Positions 53,337-60,524 of a stretch of DNA of 64,000 nucleotides are shown in pieces. The first letter of the stretch is position 1. Every line of letters begins with the position of its first letter. The stretch spans positions 62,001 through 126,000 of the forward strand of contig UQLA01000003.1 in NCBI GenBank assembly GCA_900541745.1, written 5' to 3'. The stretch is from an uncultured Collinsella sp. GTDB taxonomy: Bacteria > Actinomycetota > Coriobacteriia > Coriobacteriales > Coriobacteriaceae. The position numbers and the translations under genes were made by a program. Under the pieces are notes generated by a model, which saw only the letters and a program-made list of their open reading frames with translations, did no database searches and had not been told where the DNA came from.

Positions 53337-53675
53337 ATGAAGACTATTAAGTCTCGGCAAGATTTCGAGCATGTGTTCAGTCAGGGGCGTCGTTTCAATC
53401 ACCCTCTGATTCGAATGACCATATGTGAATCGGTTGGCGAAGGCGACTCCGGAAGGGTCGCCTTCGTTGGTGCTAAACGACTCGGTTGTGCTGTCGTGCG
53501 CAACCGATCTAAGCGTGTGATGCGCGAGGCCGCCCGCAGCTGTGGATTTCCCGTTGCGGGTTATGACATTATCTTGTTCGCGACTCCCAAGACGAGGGTT
53601 TCCTCGCCGCAGGAGATGGACAAGGCATTGCGTTCGCTTATGAAACGCGCCGGCGTTGCCGGGGAGGAGCGATGA
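53337..53675 (+). CDS. rnpA: Ribonuclease P protein component
   Basis: Protein subunit that assists the RNase P RNA in 5' maturation of tRNAs. It has 112 residues. The family signature is RVAFVGAKRLGCAVVRNRSKRVMREAAR, with the basic RNR/RxxR helix. Directly after it, yidD begins within a 4-bp ATGA overlap. rpmH is 20 bp upstream. The RNase P RNA itself is not in the window. Confidence 0.96.
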   Translation: MKTIKSRQDFEHVFSQGRRFNHPLIRMTICESVGEGDSGRVAFVGAKRLGCAVVRNRSKRVMREAARSCGFPVAGYDIILFATPKTRVSSPQEMDKALRSLMKRAGVAGEER

Positions 53676-53896
53676 GCAATCACGTTTTGCGACGTGTTGC
53701 CATCGCTCCTATTCGCATATATCAACAGGTTATTTCGCCCTTATTGCCTGACGCCTGCATTTATTACCCAACGTGCTCACAATACGCTATCCAGGCGATT
53801 GAGAAGTACGGTGTTTTGAGAGGCTGCTGGCTTGCCGTGAGGCGCATCGCTCGCTGCAATCCCCTGCACGTCGGCGGTTATGACCCTGTGCCCTAG
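53672..53896 (+). CDS. yidD: Membrane protein insertion efficiency factor YidD
   Basis: A 74-residue protein. The start is amphipathic (IAPIRIYQQVISPLLPDACI). It contains the conserved YYPTCSQYAIQAIEKYGVLRG and ends RRIARCNPLHVGGYDPVP. It assists YidC-dependent membrane insertion. It overlaps rnpA by 4 bp and precedes yidC by 29 bp. Confidence 0.95.
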   Translation: MSNHVLRRVAIAPIRIYQQVISPLLPDACIYYPTCSQYAIQAIEKYGVLRGCWLAVRRIARCNPLHVGGYDPVP

Positions 53897-53925
53897 CGGG
53901 CACTCGCTATCGGAGGAAAACTTAC

Positions 53926-54696
53926 ATGTGGGATTGGATCGTTAACATCCTTTTCGAGCTGCTCAAGCTCATCCAGACCTTTGCGGTCGACTGGGGCCTG
54001 TCCATCATCATCCTGGTGGTCATCATCCGTCTGCTGCTGACGCCGCTCATGCTCAAGTCGACCAAGTCGACGGCTCGCATGCAGGTGCTGCAGCCCAAGA
54101 TGCTCGAGATCCAGGAGCGCTATGCCGACGATCCTCAGCGTCAGGCCGAGGAGATGCAGAAGTTCTACAGCGAGAACAAGTTCAACCCCATGGCTGGTTG
54201 TCTGCCGCTGTTGATCCAGATGCCTGTCCTGTTTGCCCTGTTTACGCTGCTGCGTAACCTGCCGCAGTACTTTAACGAGGGCACGTTCTCGTTCTTCAAC
54301 ATCCTGCCCGACCTTACCACCACGCCGAGCGCTTCCTTTGCCGATGGCTTTATGGTTGCGCTGCCTGCGCTGGTTTGCCTGATTCTGTTCGCTGTCTTGA
54401 CCCTGATTCCGCAGCTGTATATGTCTCGCAATCAGACTGGTCAGCAGGCCCAGAGCATGCGCATGATGGCCGTCGTCATGACCGTCATGATGCTTTGGAT
54501 GGGCTGGAGCCTGCCCGTCGGCGTTCTGCTTTACTACGATGTGTCTTCTGCCTGGCAGGTTATCCAACAGATCTTCGTGACGCAGAAGGTTATCGACAAG
54601 GCCAAGGCCGATGAGGAGGAGCGCCTCAAGAACGCTCCGCTGCAGGTCGAGGTTACCCGTCGCGAGAAGAAGCCGCGTCCGCACAAGAAGAAGTAG
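53926..54696 (+). CDS. yidC: Membrane protein insertase YidC
   Basis: Inserts membrane proteins alone or with SecYEG. It has 256 residues, a Gram-positive-size Oxa1 family member. Membrane segments lie near 1-20, 24-45, 95-117, 143-168 and 190-215. The first conserved helix VVIIRLLLTPLMLKS carries the hydrophilic-groove arginine. EMQKFYSENKFNPMAGCLPL is the cytoplasmic hairpin. The C-terminal tail is highly basic, as needed for ribosome contact. There is no lipoprotein signal cysteine. The ATG follows GGAGGAAAAC. Confidence 0.95.
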   Translation: MWDWIVNILFELLKLIQTFAVDWGLSIIILVVIIRLLLTPLMLKSTKSTARMQVLQPKMLEIQERYADDPQRQAEEMQKFYSENKFNPMAGCLPLLIQMPVLFALFTLLRNLPQYFNEGTFSFFNILPDLTTTPSASFADGFMVALPALVCLILFAVLTLIPQLYMSRNQTGQQAQSMRMMAVVMTVMMLWMGWSLPVGVLLYYDVSSAWQVIQQIFVTQKVIDKAKADEEERLKNAPLQVEVTRREKKPRPHKKK

Positions 54697-54741
54697 TCGG
54701 GATATCAATCTTATTTAGGTACCTAACTTTTGGAGTACGTT

Positions 54742-55311
54742 ATGTCTGAAGAGATCATCGAGGATATGCTTGAGGAGGTTGCCCCGCAGATTGCGGGCGA
54801 TTATCCCGAGATTGCACAGCGCTACAAGGCCGGTGAAGAACTGACCGATAAGGAGCTCGACACCATTGCCGATGTTGCGATTTCTATTCTGCGTTCCATC
54901 CTTTCGCACTTCGATGCCGCCAACTCTCCTATTGATGAGTACGAGGGCGACGAGGGCGAGCTGATTCTGGATGTTACGGCTCCCGATCTTGCTGTTCTCA
55001 TTGGCCGTCATGGTCGTACCCTTGATGCCCTTCAGGTTATGTTCTCTTTGCTGGTGAGCCGCAAGCTTGGCTTTAGGTATCCGGTTGTGGTTGACGTTGA
55101 GGGCTACAAGAGCCGTCGTCAGGACAAGGTTGCCTCTATGGCTCAGTCTGCCGCCGAGCGTGCCATTCGTACTCATAAGAGTGTTTCGCTTCCGCCCATG
55201 AATGCCTATGAGCGCCGACTGGTTCATATTGCGCTTCGTGGCAATGATGCCGTCGATACTCATTCTGAGGGTTCTGACCCTGATCGCCATGTGGTGATTG
55301 TTGCTCGATAA
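54742..55311 (+). CDS. khpB: RNA-binding protein KhpB/Jag (KH-R3H)
   Basis: A 189-residue RNA-binding protein. An acidic N-terminal region of about 60 residues takes the place of a typical Jag_N domain. A KH-type segment follows (LIGRHGRTLDALQVMFSLLV) and then R3H (MNAYERRLVHIALRG, the R-x3-H motif). Jag/KhpB proteins work with KhpA in RNA regulation linked to cell division and envelope. ATG at 54742 is chosen, 9 bases after TTTTGGAG; a TTG four codons upstream lies on top of the ribosome-binding site. Gene order with yidC is conserved. Confidence 0.93.
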   Translation: MSEEIIEDMLEEVAPQIAGDYPEIAQRYKAGEELTDKELDTIADVAISILRSILSHFDAANSPIDEYEGDEGELILDVTAPDLAVLIGRHGRTLDALQVMFSLLVSRKLGFRYPVVVDVEGYKSRRQDKVASMAQSAAERAIRTHKSVSLPPMNAYERRLVHIALRGNDAVDTHSEGSDPDRHVVIVAR

Positions 55312-55329
55312 TCTACTCGAGCTTATGCT

Positions 55330-55361
55330 AAGGGGGCGTGGTTTCCACGTCCCCTTTTTTT
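55330..55361 (+). terminator. Intrinsic terminator of the rpmH-khpB operon
   Basis: AGGGGGCGTGG pairs with CCACGTCCCCT, followed by T7. Just after it the GC content falls. Confidence 0.92.
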
Positions 55362-55407
55362 GTCAAAAGTTCTCGATACACTGATTTTTGTCAGAAAGGA
55401 GCTTCTG

Positions 55408-56145
55408 TTGTTTGTACTTACAGATCAGCAGGCTGACGAGATGCTGAGTCGTCTAACTTCCTATTGCAAAGAGTATTCCTTGGATGTAGTTGATACTGAG
55501 CTGAGGAAATGTATTCAGCATTTGGATTTGGTTCTTGAAACAAATAAGACAACCAACCTCACCCGTATTCTTAACGTAGAAGACGCTGCGGTACTTCATA
55601 TCCTCGACTCACTTGTCTTGCTCCCTTATATCAATAAGGCTCCTGAGGGAGCTATGCTCGATATGGGAACTGGTGCGGGCTTCCCTGGTATTCCATTAAC
55701 GATAACCACGCATCGTAAAGCTACATATATTGACTCTGTTGGCAAGAAGGTTGATGCTGTCAACTCTTTTGTTCATGCTCTTGGATTGAAATATGGTCAT
55801 GCAGTTCATGATCGACTCGAAGAATATGCCCGAAGCCATAAGAAGCAGTTCTCTGTTGTAACCGCCCGCGCACTGGCCCCTCTACCGATTCTTGTTGAGT
55901 ATGCGGCTCCGTACCTCAAGGATGGTGGGCTATTTGTTATCACGAAGGGCAATCCATCGGATGATGAGCTTGCTTCCGGCATGTCAGCAGCTAAGATCTG
56001 TGGCTTCACTTTGCTTCTGAATGATGCAATCGATTTGCCTGAGGGCTTGGGCCACAGGGAGTTTATTGTTCTTAAGAAGAGTCATCCAGCATCCGTTTCA
56101 TTGCCTCGTGCAAATGGCATGGCAAAGAAGAATCCGCTTGCCTAG
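55408..56145 (+). CDS. rsmG: 16S rRNA (guanine-N7) methyltransferase
   Basis: SAM-dependent methyltransferase that modifies G527 of 16S rRNA. It has 246 residues. SAM motif I is MLDMGTGAGFPGIPL. NLTRI upstream and VVTARALAPLPILVEYA further on are RsmG hallmarks. The TTG at 55408 follows AAGGAGCTTCTG; no better start exists in the region. The gene shows clearly lower GC than the genes before it. The stop is directly followed by the first parS site. Confidence 0.94.
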   Translation: MFVLTDQQADEMLSRLTSYCKEYSLDVVDTELRKCIQHLDLVLETNKTTNLTRILNVEDAAVLHILDSLVLLPYINKAPEGAMLDMGTGAGFPGIPLTITTHRKATYIDSVGKKVDAVNSFVHALGLKYGHAVHDRLEEYARSHKKQFSVVTARALAPLPILVEYAAPYLKDGGLFVITKGNPSDDELASGMSAAKICGFTLLLNDAIDLPEGLGHREFIVLKKSHPASVSLPRANGMAKKNPLA

Positions 56146-56146
56146 A

Positions 56147-56162
56147 TGTTTCACGTGAAACA
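56147..56162. promoter_or_regulatory. parS site 1
   Basis: TGTTTCACGTGAAACA, a perfect 16-bp palindrome identical to the ParB-binding consensus, just past the rsmG stop codon. Confidence 0.95.
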
Positions 56163-56185
56163 TAATGGATACTAACAACTTGCAG

Positions 56186-56201
56186 TGTTTCACGTGAAAC
56201 A
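56186..56201. promoter_or_regulatory. parS site 2
   Basis: TGTTTCACGTGAAACA, a second perfect copy 39 bp downstream of site 1 (start to start). Confidence 0.95.
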
Positions 56202-56224
56202 TGGCGGTTGATATCGAATCGGAA

Positions 56225-56240
56225 TGTTTCACGTGAAACA
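56225..56240. promoter_or_regulatory. parS site 3
   Basis: TGTTTCACGTGAAACA, again 39 bp after the previous copy, 40 bp upstream of the parA start. The equal spacing is notable. Confidence 0.95.
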
Positions 56241-56279
56241 TCCTCCGTTTGACAGCTTTAATACACACCAGGAGGGACC

Positions 56280-57080
56280 GTGGGATTTCGCGACGTTAAG
56301 CGTTCGAAGAGCGCAAAAGACACGCGTATCATTGCAATCATCAATCAAAAAGGCGGCGTCGGTAAGTCAACGACGGCAGTAAACCTTGCAGCGGCACTGG
56401 GTGAGCAGGGTCGCAAGACACTGATTGTCGATTTTGATCCGCAGGGAAACAGCACCAGTGGATTCGGAATCGAAAAAGAAGAACTTGATCAGTGCATCTA
56501 TGATGCATTGCTGAATGACGTGCCGGCAGAATCGCTTGTTCTTGATACAAATTGCAAAAAGGTATTCGTTATTCCGGCGACAATTCAGCTTGCAGGTGCC
56601 GAAATTGAGCTCGTAAGCGCAATTGCTCGTGAAACCCGCCTCAAAGATTTGCTTGAGCCGATTCAGGATGAGTTTGATTATATATTCATCGACTGTCCTC
56701 CTTCGCTCGGCCTGCTTACCATCAATGCTTTGACCGCAGCAGATAGCGTTTTGATTCCGATCCAGTGCGAGTATTACGCACTCGAGGGCGTTACGAAGCT
56801 GCTTGAGTCAATGAAGATGGTTAAATCACGTCTGAATAAGGGCTTAGACACCTATGGTGTGCTTATGACCATGTATGACTCGCGTACTTCTCTGTCGAAT
56901 CAGGTTGTTGAGGAAGTTCAGTCGTACTTTGGCGATAAGGCTTTTAAGACCTTAATTCCTCGTACCGTAAAAATCTCTGAGGCTCCGTCTTTTGGAGAGC
57001 CGGTAATTACCTATGCGCCTCAAAATAAGGGTGCAAAAGCGTATATGAACCTTGCAAAAGAGGTGATCAAGCGTGCCTAG
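56280..57080 (+). CDS. parA: Chromosome partitioning ATPase ParA (Soj)
   Basis: ATP-dependent, DNA-binding ATPase that moves ParB-parS complexes and may modulate DnaA. It has 266 residues. The deviant Walker A is NQKGGVGKSTTAVNLAAALG, followed by LIVDFDPQGNSTSGFG and FIDCPPSLGLLTINAL. The GTG at 56280 follows AGGAGGGACC. A TTGACA occurs at about 56249 but no clear -10 was found. It overlaps parB by 8 bp. The composition is AT-richer than most of the window. Confidence 0.96.
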   Translation: MGFRDVKRSKSAKDTRIIAIINQKGGVGKSTTAVNLAAALGEQGRKTLIVDFDPQGNSTSGFGIEKEELDQCIYDALLNDVPAESLVLDTNCKKVFVIPATIQLAGAEIELVSAIARETRLKDLLEPIQDEFDYIFIDCPPSLGLLTINALTAADSVLIPIQCEYYALEGVTKLLESMKMVKSRLNKGLDTYGVLMTMYDSRTSLSNQVVEEVQSYFGDKAFKTLIPRTVKISEAPSFGEPVITYAPQNKGAKAYMNLAKEVIKRA

Positions 57081-57978
57081 CGCAAAGAAACGTGGCGGAT
57101 TGGGACGTGGACTCAATGCATTAGTCTCAGAGGCCGAGTACGAGACCGGTGGTTCGGCTGCATCGGCTTCAAATGCTGCATCTGAAACAAAACTACCTAT
57201 TGAGGATATCGTTCCAAATCCTAATCAGCCGAGAATTCACTTTAACGAAACTGAACTCCGCGAGTTGAGCGAGTCAATCCAAGAACATGGCGTTTTGCAG
57301 CCGTTGTTGGTTCGTAAGCATGGAAATGGCTATGAGATTATTGCGGGTGAGCGTCGTTACCAGGCATCAAAGCTTGCTGGTCTTGAAGAACTGCCTGTCA
57401 TCATTAAAGAAGTTAATGATGAGGAAATGCTCGCTCTTGCACTTATCGAGAATCTTCAGCGTTCTGATTTGAATCCCGTCGAAGAGGCGAAGGGTTATCG
57501 TCAGCTCATTGATGCCAGCGACATGACGCAAGAGGCGTTATCAAAGGCTGTCAGTAAGTCTCGTTCCGCAATTACAAATTCACTTCGTTTGCTGGATCTT
57601 CCGGAAGTCGTACAGCAGATGATTTTCGAGGGCAAGCTTACTGCAGGTCATGCAAGGGCGATTCTTGCAGTTCCTTATGAAGATGCCAGGATTCGACTTG
57701 CTGAGAAAGTTGTCGCAGAAGGTCTTTCCGTTAGAGCGACAGAAAATCTTGCTCCGTTGTTTTCTGCCGGAGAGACGCCAAGGACCCCGAGGCCAGCAAC
57801 GCCTCAGTCATTCAAAAAGGCCGCTCGAGTACTTCGTCAAGTTTTCAACACGAATGTACGCGTGAAGAGCTCGCGTGGTAAGAACAAAATTGAAATCGAG
57901 TTCAAAGACGAGGAGGAGCTCTCCCGTATCCTTGGTGAAATGATTCAATTTGGGCAGGAGGATCAGGATGAAGAATAA
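57073..57978 (+). CDS. parB: Chromosome partitioning protein ParB
   Basis: CTPase and DNA clamp that loads at parS and organises the origin region. It has 301 residues. A basic N-terminus KKRGGLGRGLNAL is the ParA-contact peptide. The CTP-binding boxes include ENLQRSDLNPVEEAKGY and IIAGERRYQASKLAG. The helix-turn-helix is TQEALSKAVSKSRSAITNSL. The C-terminal dimer domain ends the protein. The GTG start overlaps parA by 8 bp. Its targets, three perfect parS sites, lie just upstream of parA. Confidence 0.96.
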   Translation: MPSAKKRGGLGRGLNALVSEAEYETGGSAASASNAASETKLPIEDIVPNPNQPRIHFNETELRELSESIQEHGVLQPLLVRKHGNGYEIIAGERRYQASKLAGLEELPVIIKEVNDEEMLALALIENLQRSDLNPVEEAKGYRQLIDASDMTQEALSKAVSKSRSAITNSLRLLDLPEVVQQMIFEGKLTAGHARAILAVPYEDARIRLAEKVVAEGLSVRATENLAPLFSAGETPRTPRPATPQSFKKAARVLRQVFNTNVRVKSSRGKNKIEIEFKDEEELSRILGEMIQFGQEDQDEE

Positions 57979-58222
57979 GGTTCTCGCGGTCGTTGCGTTG
58001 GCAACCACCGTCGTCGCTGGTGCCTTTGCTGGTTATAAGCTTGCGATAGATGATGAACTTCGAGGTCGACTGCTGCGCGGAGCTCAGGATATCGTTGATA
58101 CATCTAAGAAGAAAATGGATGTGATGACCGAAGATGTCGCTATGCGCACTGCTCAGGTGACTAAGAATCCCAAGATTAACCAAGATTGGGTTAACCATCA
58201 GTGGGAAAATGTTGGTTATTAG
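57968..58222 (+). CDS. Small YtxH-like membrane-anchored protein
   Basis: An 84-residue protein. A hydrophobic N-terminal segment (residues 5-22, VLAVVALATTVVAGAFAGYK) is followed by a charged helical part (RGRLLRGAQDIVDTSKKKMD). The layout is like YtxH-type small proteins, but the similarity is too short to be sure. The ATG lies within the last codons of parB, 11 bp before the end of its stop codon, after AGGAGG, so it is coupled to parB. A terminator follows. The role is unknown. Confidence 0.65.
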   Translation: MKNKVLAVVALATTVVAGAFAGYKLAIDDELRGRLLRGAQDIVDTSKKKMDVMTEDVAMRTAQVTKNPKINQDWVNHQWENVGY

Positions 58223-58251
58223 GTACCTAACAATTACTTGCCCCTTTTTGA

Positions 58252-58293
58252 AAGGCCCTTGTCTGATTCATGAGACAAGGGCCCCTTATTTTG
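58252..58293 (+). terminator. Intrinsic terminator of the parAB operon
   Basis: GGCCCTTGTCT pairs with AGACAAGGGCC, followed by CCTTATTTT. Confidence 0.85.
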
Positions 58294-58346
58294 GCCTTAA
58301 AGCTAAGTTCACGTAAATCAAGTCCACTAGGATGAAAACAAATGAA

Positions 58347-58381
58347 ACAGCCCTGGTTGCATTATTTGCAACCAGGGCTGT
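58347..58381 (-). terminator. Intrinsic terminator of rlmN
   Basis: ACAGCCCTGGTTGCA pairs perfectly with TGCAACCAGGGCTGT. On the minus strand TTTCATTTGTTTT follows. Confidence 0.85.
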
Positions 58382-58385
58382 CGGA

Positions 58386-58401
58386 TGTTTCACATGAAAC
58401 G
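58386..58401. promoter_or_regulatory. Degenerate parS-like site
   Basis: TGTTTCACATGAAACG matches parS at 14 of 16 positions and lies between the parAB terminator and rlmN. It could be a weak fourth site near the cluster. Confidence 0.5.
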
Positions 58402-58420
58402 TTATGGGGTGCAGACTCCC

Positions 58421-59473
58421 CTATGCGTTCTTCTGGACCTTGAAACGTTGCTTCAGTTGACCGCAGGCGGCATCAATATCATTGCCGCGAGAATTACGGA
58501 TCGTGGTCTCGATGCCACGAGACTCAAGGCGGCGCTGAAGATCCTCAACCTTATGAATCGGAGACGGCTTGAGCGGGCTGCCCTCGATGTCGTTAAGCTG
58601 AATTAGGTTAACGTGGCACAGGGTTCCCTCGCAGAAGTCGCAGAGCGCCTGCATTTCGGGATTCGTATCGTTGACGCCTTCAATCATGGCATACTCATAG
58701 GTCGGGCGGCGGCCAGTCTTTTCGGTGTAGAGCTGCAGCGCCTCGTGAAGGCGCAGAAGCGTGTACTTCTTGACGCCAGGCATAATCTTGTTGCGCGTGG
58801 ACTGGATAGCGGAGTGCAGCGACACGGCGAGCGTAAACTGCTCGGGAATGTCGGCAAACTTGCGAATGCCAGGAATAACACCGCTGGTAGAGACAGTAAG
58901 GTGACGGGCTCCAATACCGATACCGTCGGGATCGTTAAGGATGCGCAGAGCCTTGAGAACCTCGTCGTAGTTAGCAAAGGGCTCGCCCTGGCCCATGAAA
59001 ACGACGCTTGTGGCGCGCTCGCCAAAATCATTCGAGACGTGCAACACCTGGTCGACGATTTCCTGAGCGGTCAGAGAACGCTTGAGGCCGTTGAGACCGG
59101 TAGCGCAAAAGGCGCAGCCCATGCCACATCCTGCCTGGGTGGAAACGCAGACGGAAAGCTTGTTACGACGAGGCATACCGACGGTCTCGACGGAAATGCC
59201 ATCGTGGTACTCGAGCAGATACTTTCGAGAGCCATCTTTGGAAACCTGCCTGGTGAGTTCGGTCGGCGTATCAAAGGCAAAGGCCTCTTTAAGCTGCTCT
59301 CGGAAGGCCTTGGGAAGGTTAGTCATATCATCAAACGAACAAACGTTCTTCTCAAAAACCCATTCGATGAGTTGCTTGGCGCGGAAAGCGGGCTGGCCGA
59401 GTTCTGCCACGAGCTCGCGAATATCGTTTTGGCTCAAGTCGCGAATGTCCTGAGATTTAGTCCTGGGATTCAT
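58421..59473 (-). CDS. rlmN: 23S rRNA (adenine-C2)-methyltransferase RlmN
   Basis: Radical-SAM enzyme that methylates A2503 of 23S rRNA and A37 of some tRNAs. It has 350 residues. The cluster-binding motif is CGMGCAFCATG. GQGEPFANYDEV and LAVSLHSA are typical, and a cysteine near the C-terminus (DIDAACGQL) is the catalytic thiol site. The ATG follows AAAGGC. It is convergent with the parAB unit, and here the GC content returns to the window norm. Confidence 0.96.
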   Translation of the reverse strand: MNPRTKSQDIRDLSQNDIRELVAELGQPAFRAKQLIEWVFEKNVCSFDDMTNLPKAFREQLKEAFAFDTPTELTRQVSKDGSRKYLLEYHDGISVETVGMPRRNKLSVCVSTQAGCGMGCAFCATGLNGLKRSLTAQEIVDQVLHVSNDFGERATSVVFMGQGEPFANYDEVLKALRILNDPDGIGIGARHLTVSTSGVIPGIRKFADIPEQFTLAVSLHSAIQSTRNKIMPGVKKYTLLRLHEALQLYTEKTGRRPTYEYAMIEGVNDTNPEMQALCDFCEGTLCHVNLIQLNDIEGSPLKPSPIHKVEDLQRRLESRGIETTIRNSRGNDIDAACGQLKQRFKVQKNA

Positions 59474-59558
59474 GGAAGCCTTTCGATTTTGGGGAAACGT
59501 AGAGGGTATCGCTACAATATGGTATCAGCTGCAGAAATTATAGAGGAGGAGTCTGCCC

Positions 59559-60524
59559 ATGCCGGGTAAAAGCCTAGAGAACATGCACGTAGCGGTCTTG
59601 GCGGGCGGTCATTCCGCTGAGCGCGAGATCTCGCTCAATTCGGGAAAGAACGTCGTGGTGGCCTTGAAGGAGGCCGGCTACACTTCGGTGGAGCTACTTG
59701 ACACGGCTGCCGATGATTTTATGGTAACCATGGCGACTGGCAGCTTTGACGTGGCGTTTATCGCCATGCACGGCGCCGGCGGTGAGGATGGTGCCATGCA
59801 GGGTGCCATGGAGACCCTGGGTATCCCCTACACGGCCTCGGGCGTGCTCGCGAGCGCCTGCGGTGCCGACAAGGAGGTCTCGAAGCTCCTGTATGCCAAG
59901 GCGGGCATTCCCGTTGCCCCCGGCCTTGCGCTCGAAGTGGGCGATGAAGTCGATATCGATCATATCGTTGAGGTTTGTGGCGAGCGCTGCTTTGTGAAAC
60001 CGGCCGTAAACGGTTCCAGCTATGGCATTTCCCTGGTCCATGAGCCCTCCGAGCTGCCCGCGGCCATCGCCAAGGCGTTTGAGTACGGCGACAAAGTGCT
60101 GGTCGAGAAGTGCATCGAGGGTACCGAGATTACCGTCGGCGTATACGGCGAGGATGACGTGCGCGCCCTGCCGATCGTTGAGATCCGTAAGCCCGAGGAC
60201 TGCGAGTTCTACGATCTGGACGTGAAGTATGTCGACCCTACGGACATCCATCGCATTCCGGCACAGATTTCGCCCGAGAACTACGCTCGTGCTCAGGAGC
60301 TCGCCTGTGCTGCCCATAAGGCACTCGGCTGCCTGGGTATTTCGCGCAGCGACTTTATCGTGAGCGAGGATGGCCCCGTCATCCTCGAGACCAACACGAT
60401 TCCCGGCATGACCGATACGTCGCTGTATCCGGATGAGATTCGCCACACCGACGACATGACGTTCCCGCAGGTCTGTGACAGTCTGATTCGTATGGGACTT
60501 CGTCGAGCGGGCGTTGCATGCTAA
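59559..60524 (+). CDS. ddl: D-alanine-D-alanine ligase
   Basis: Makes the D-Ala-D-Ala dipeptide of peptidoglycan, using ATP. It has 321 residues. Landmarks are VLAGGHSAEREISLNSG, MHGAGGEDGAMQGAMETLGI, the ATP-grasp core and the C-terminal VILETNTIPGMTDTSLYP. The second GEDG-type loop reads GAGGEDG rather than the usual HGxxGEDG. The ATG follows AGAGGAGG. It overlaps the DinG-like gene by 7 bp and so shares its transcript. Confidence 0.95.
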   Translation: MPGKSLENMHVAVLAGGHSAEREISLNSGKNVVVALKEAGYTSVELLDTAADDFMVTMATGSFDVAFIAMHGAGGEDGAMQGAMETLGIPYTASGVLASACGADKEVSKLLYAKAGIPVAPGLALEVGDEVDIDHIVEVCGERCFVKPAVNGSSYGISLVHEPSELPAAIAKAFEYGDKVLVEKCIEGTEITVGVYGEDDVRALPIVEIRKPEDCEFYDLDVKYVDPTDIHRIPAQISPENYARAQELACAAHKALGCLGISRSDFIVSEDGPVILETNTIPGMTDTSLYPDEIRHTDDMTFPQVCDSLIRMGLRRAGVAC

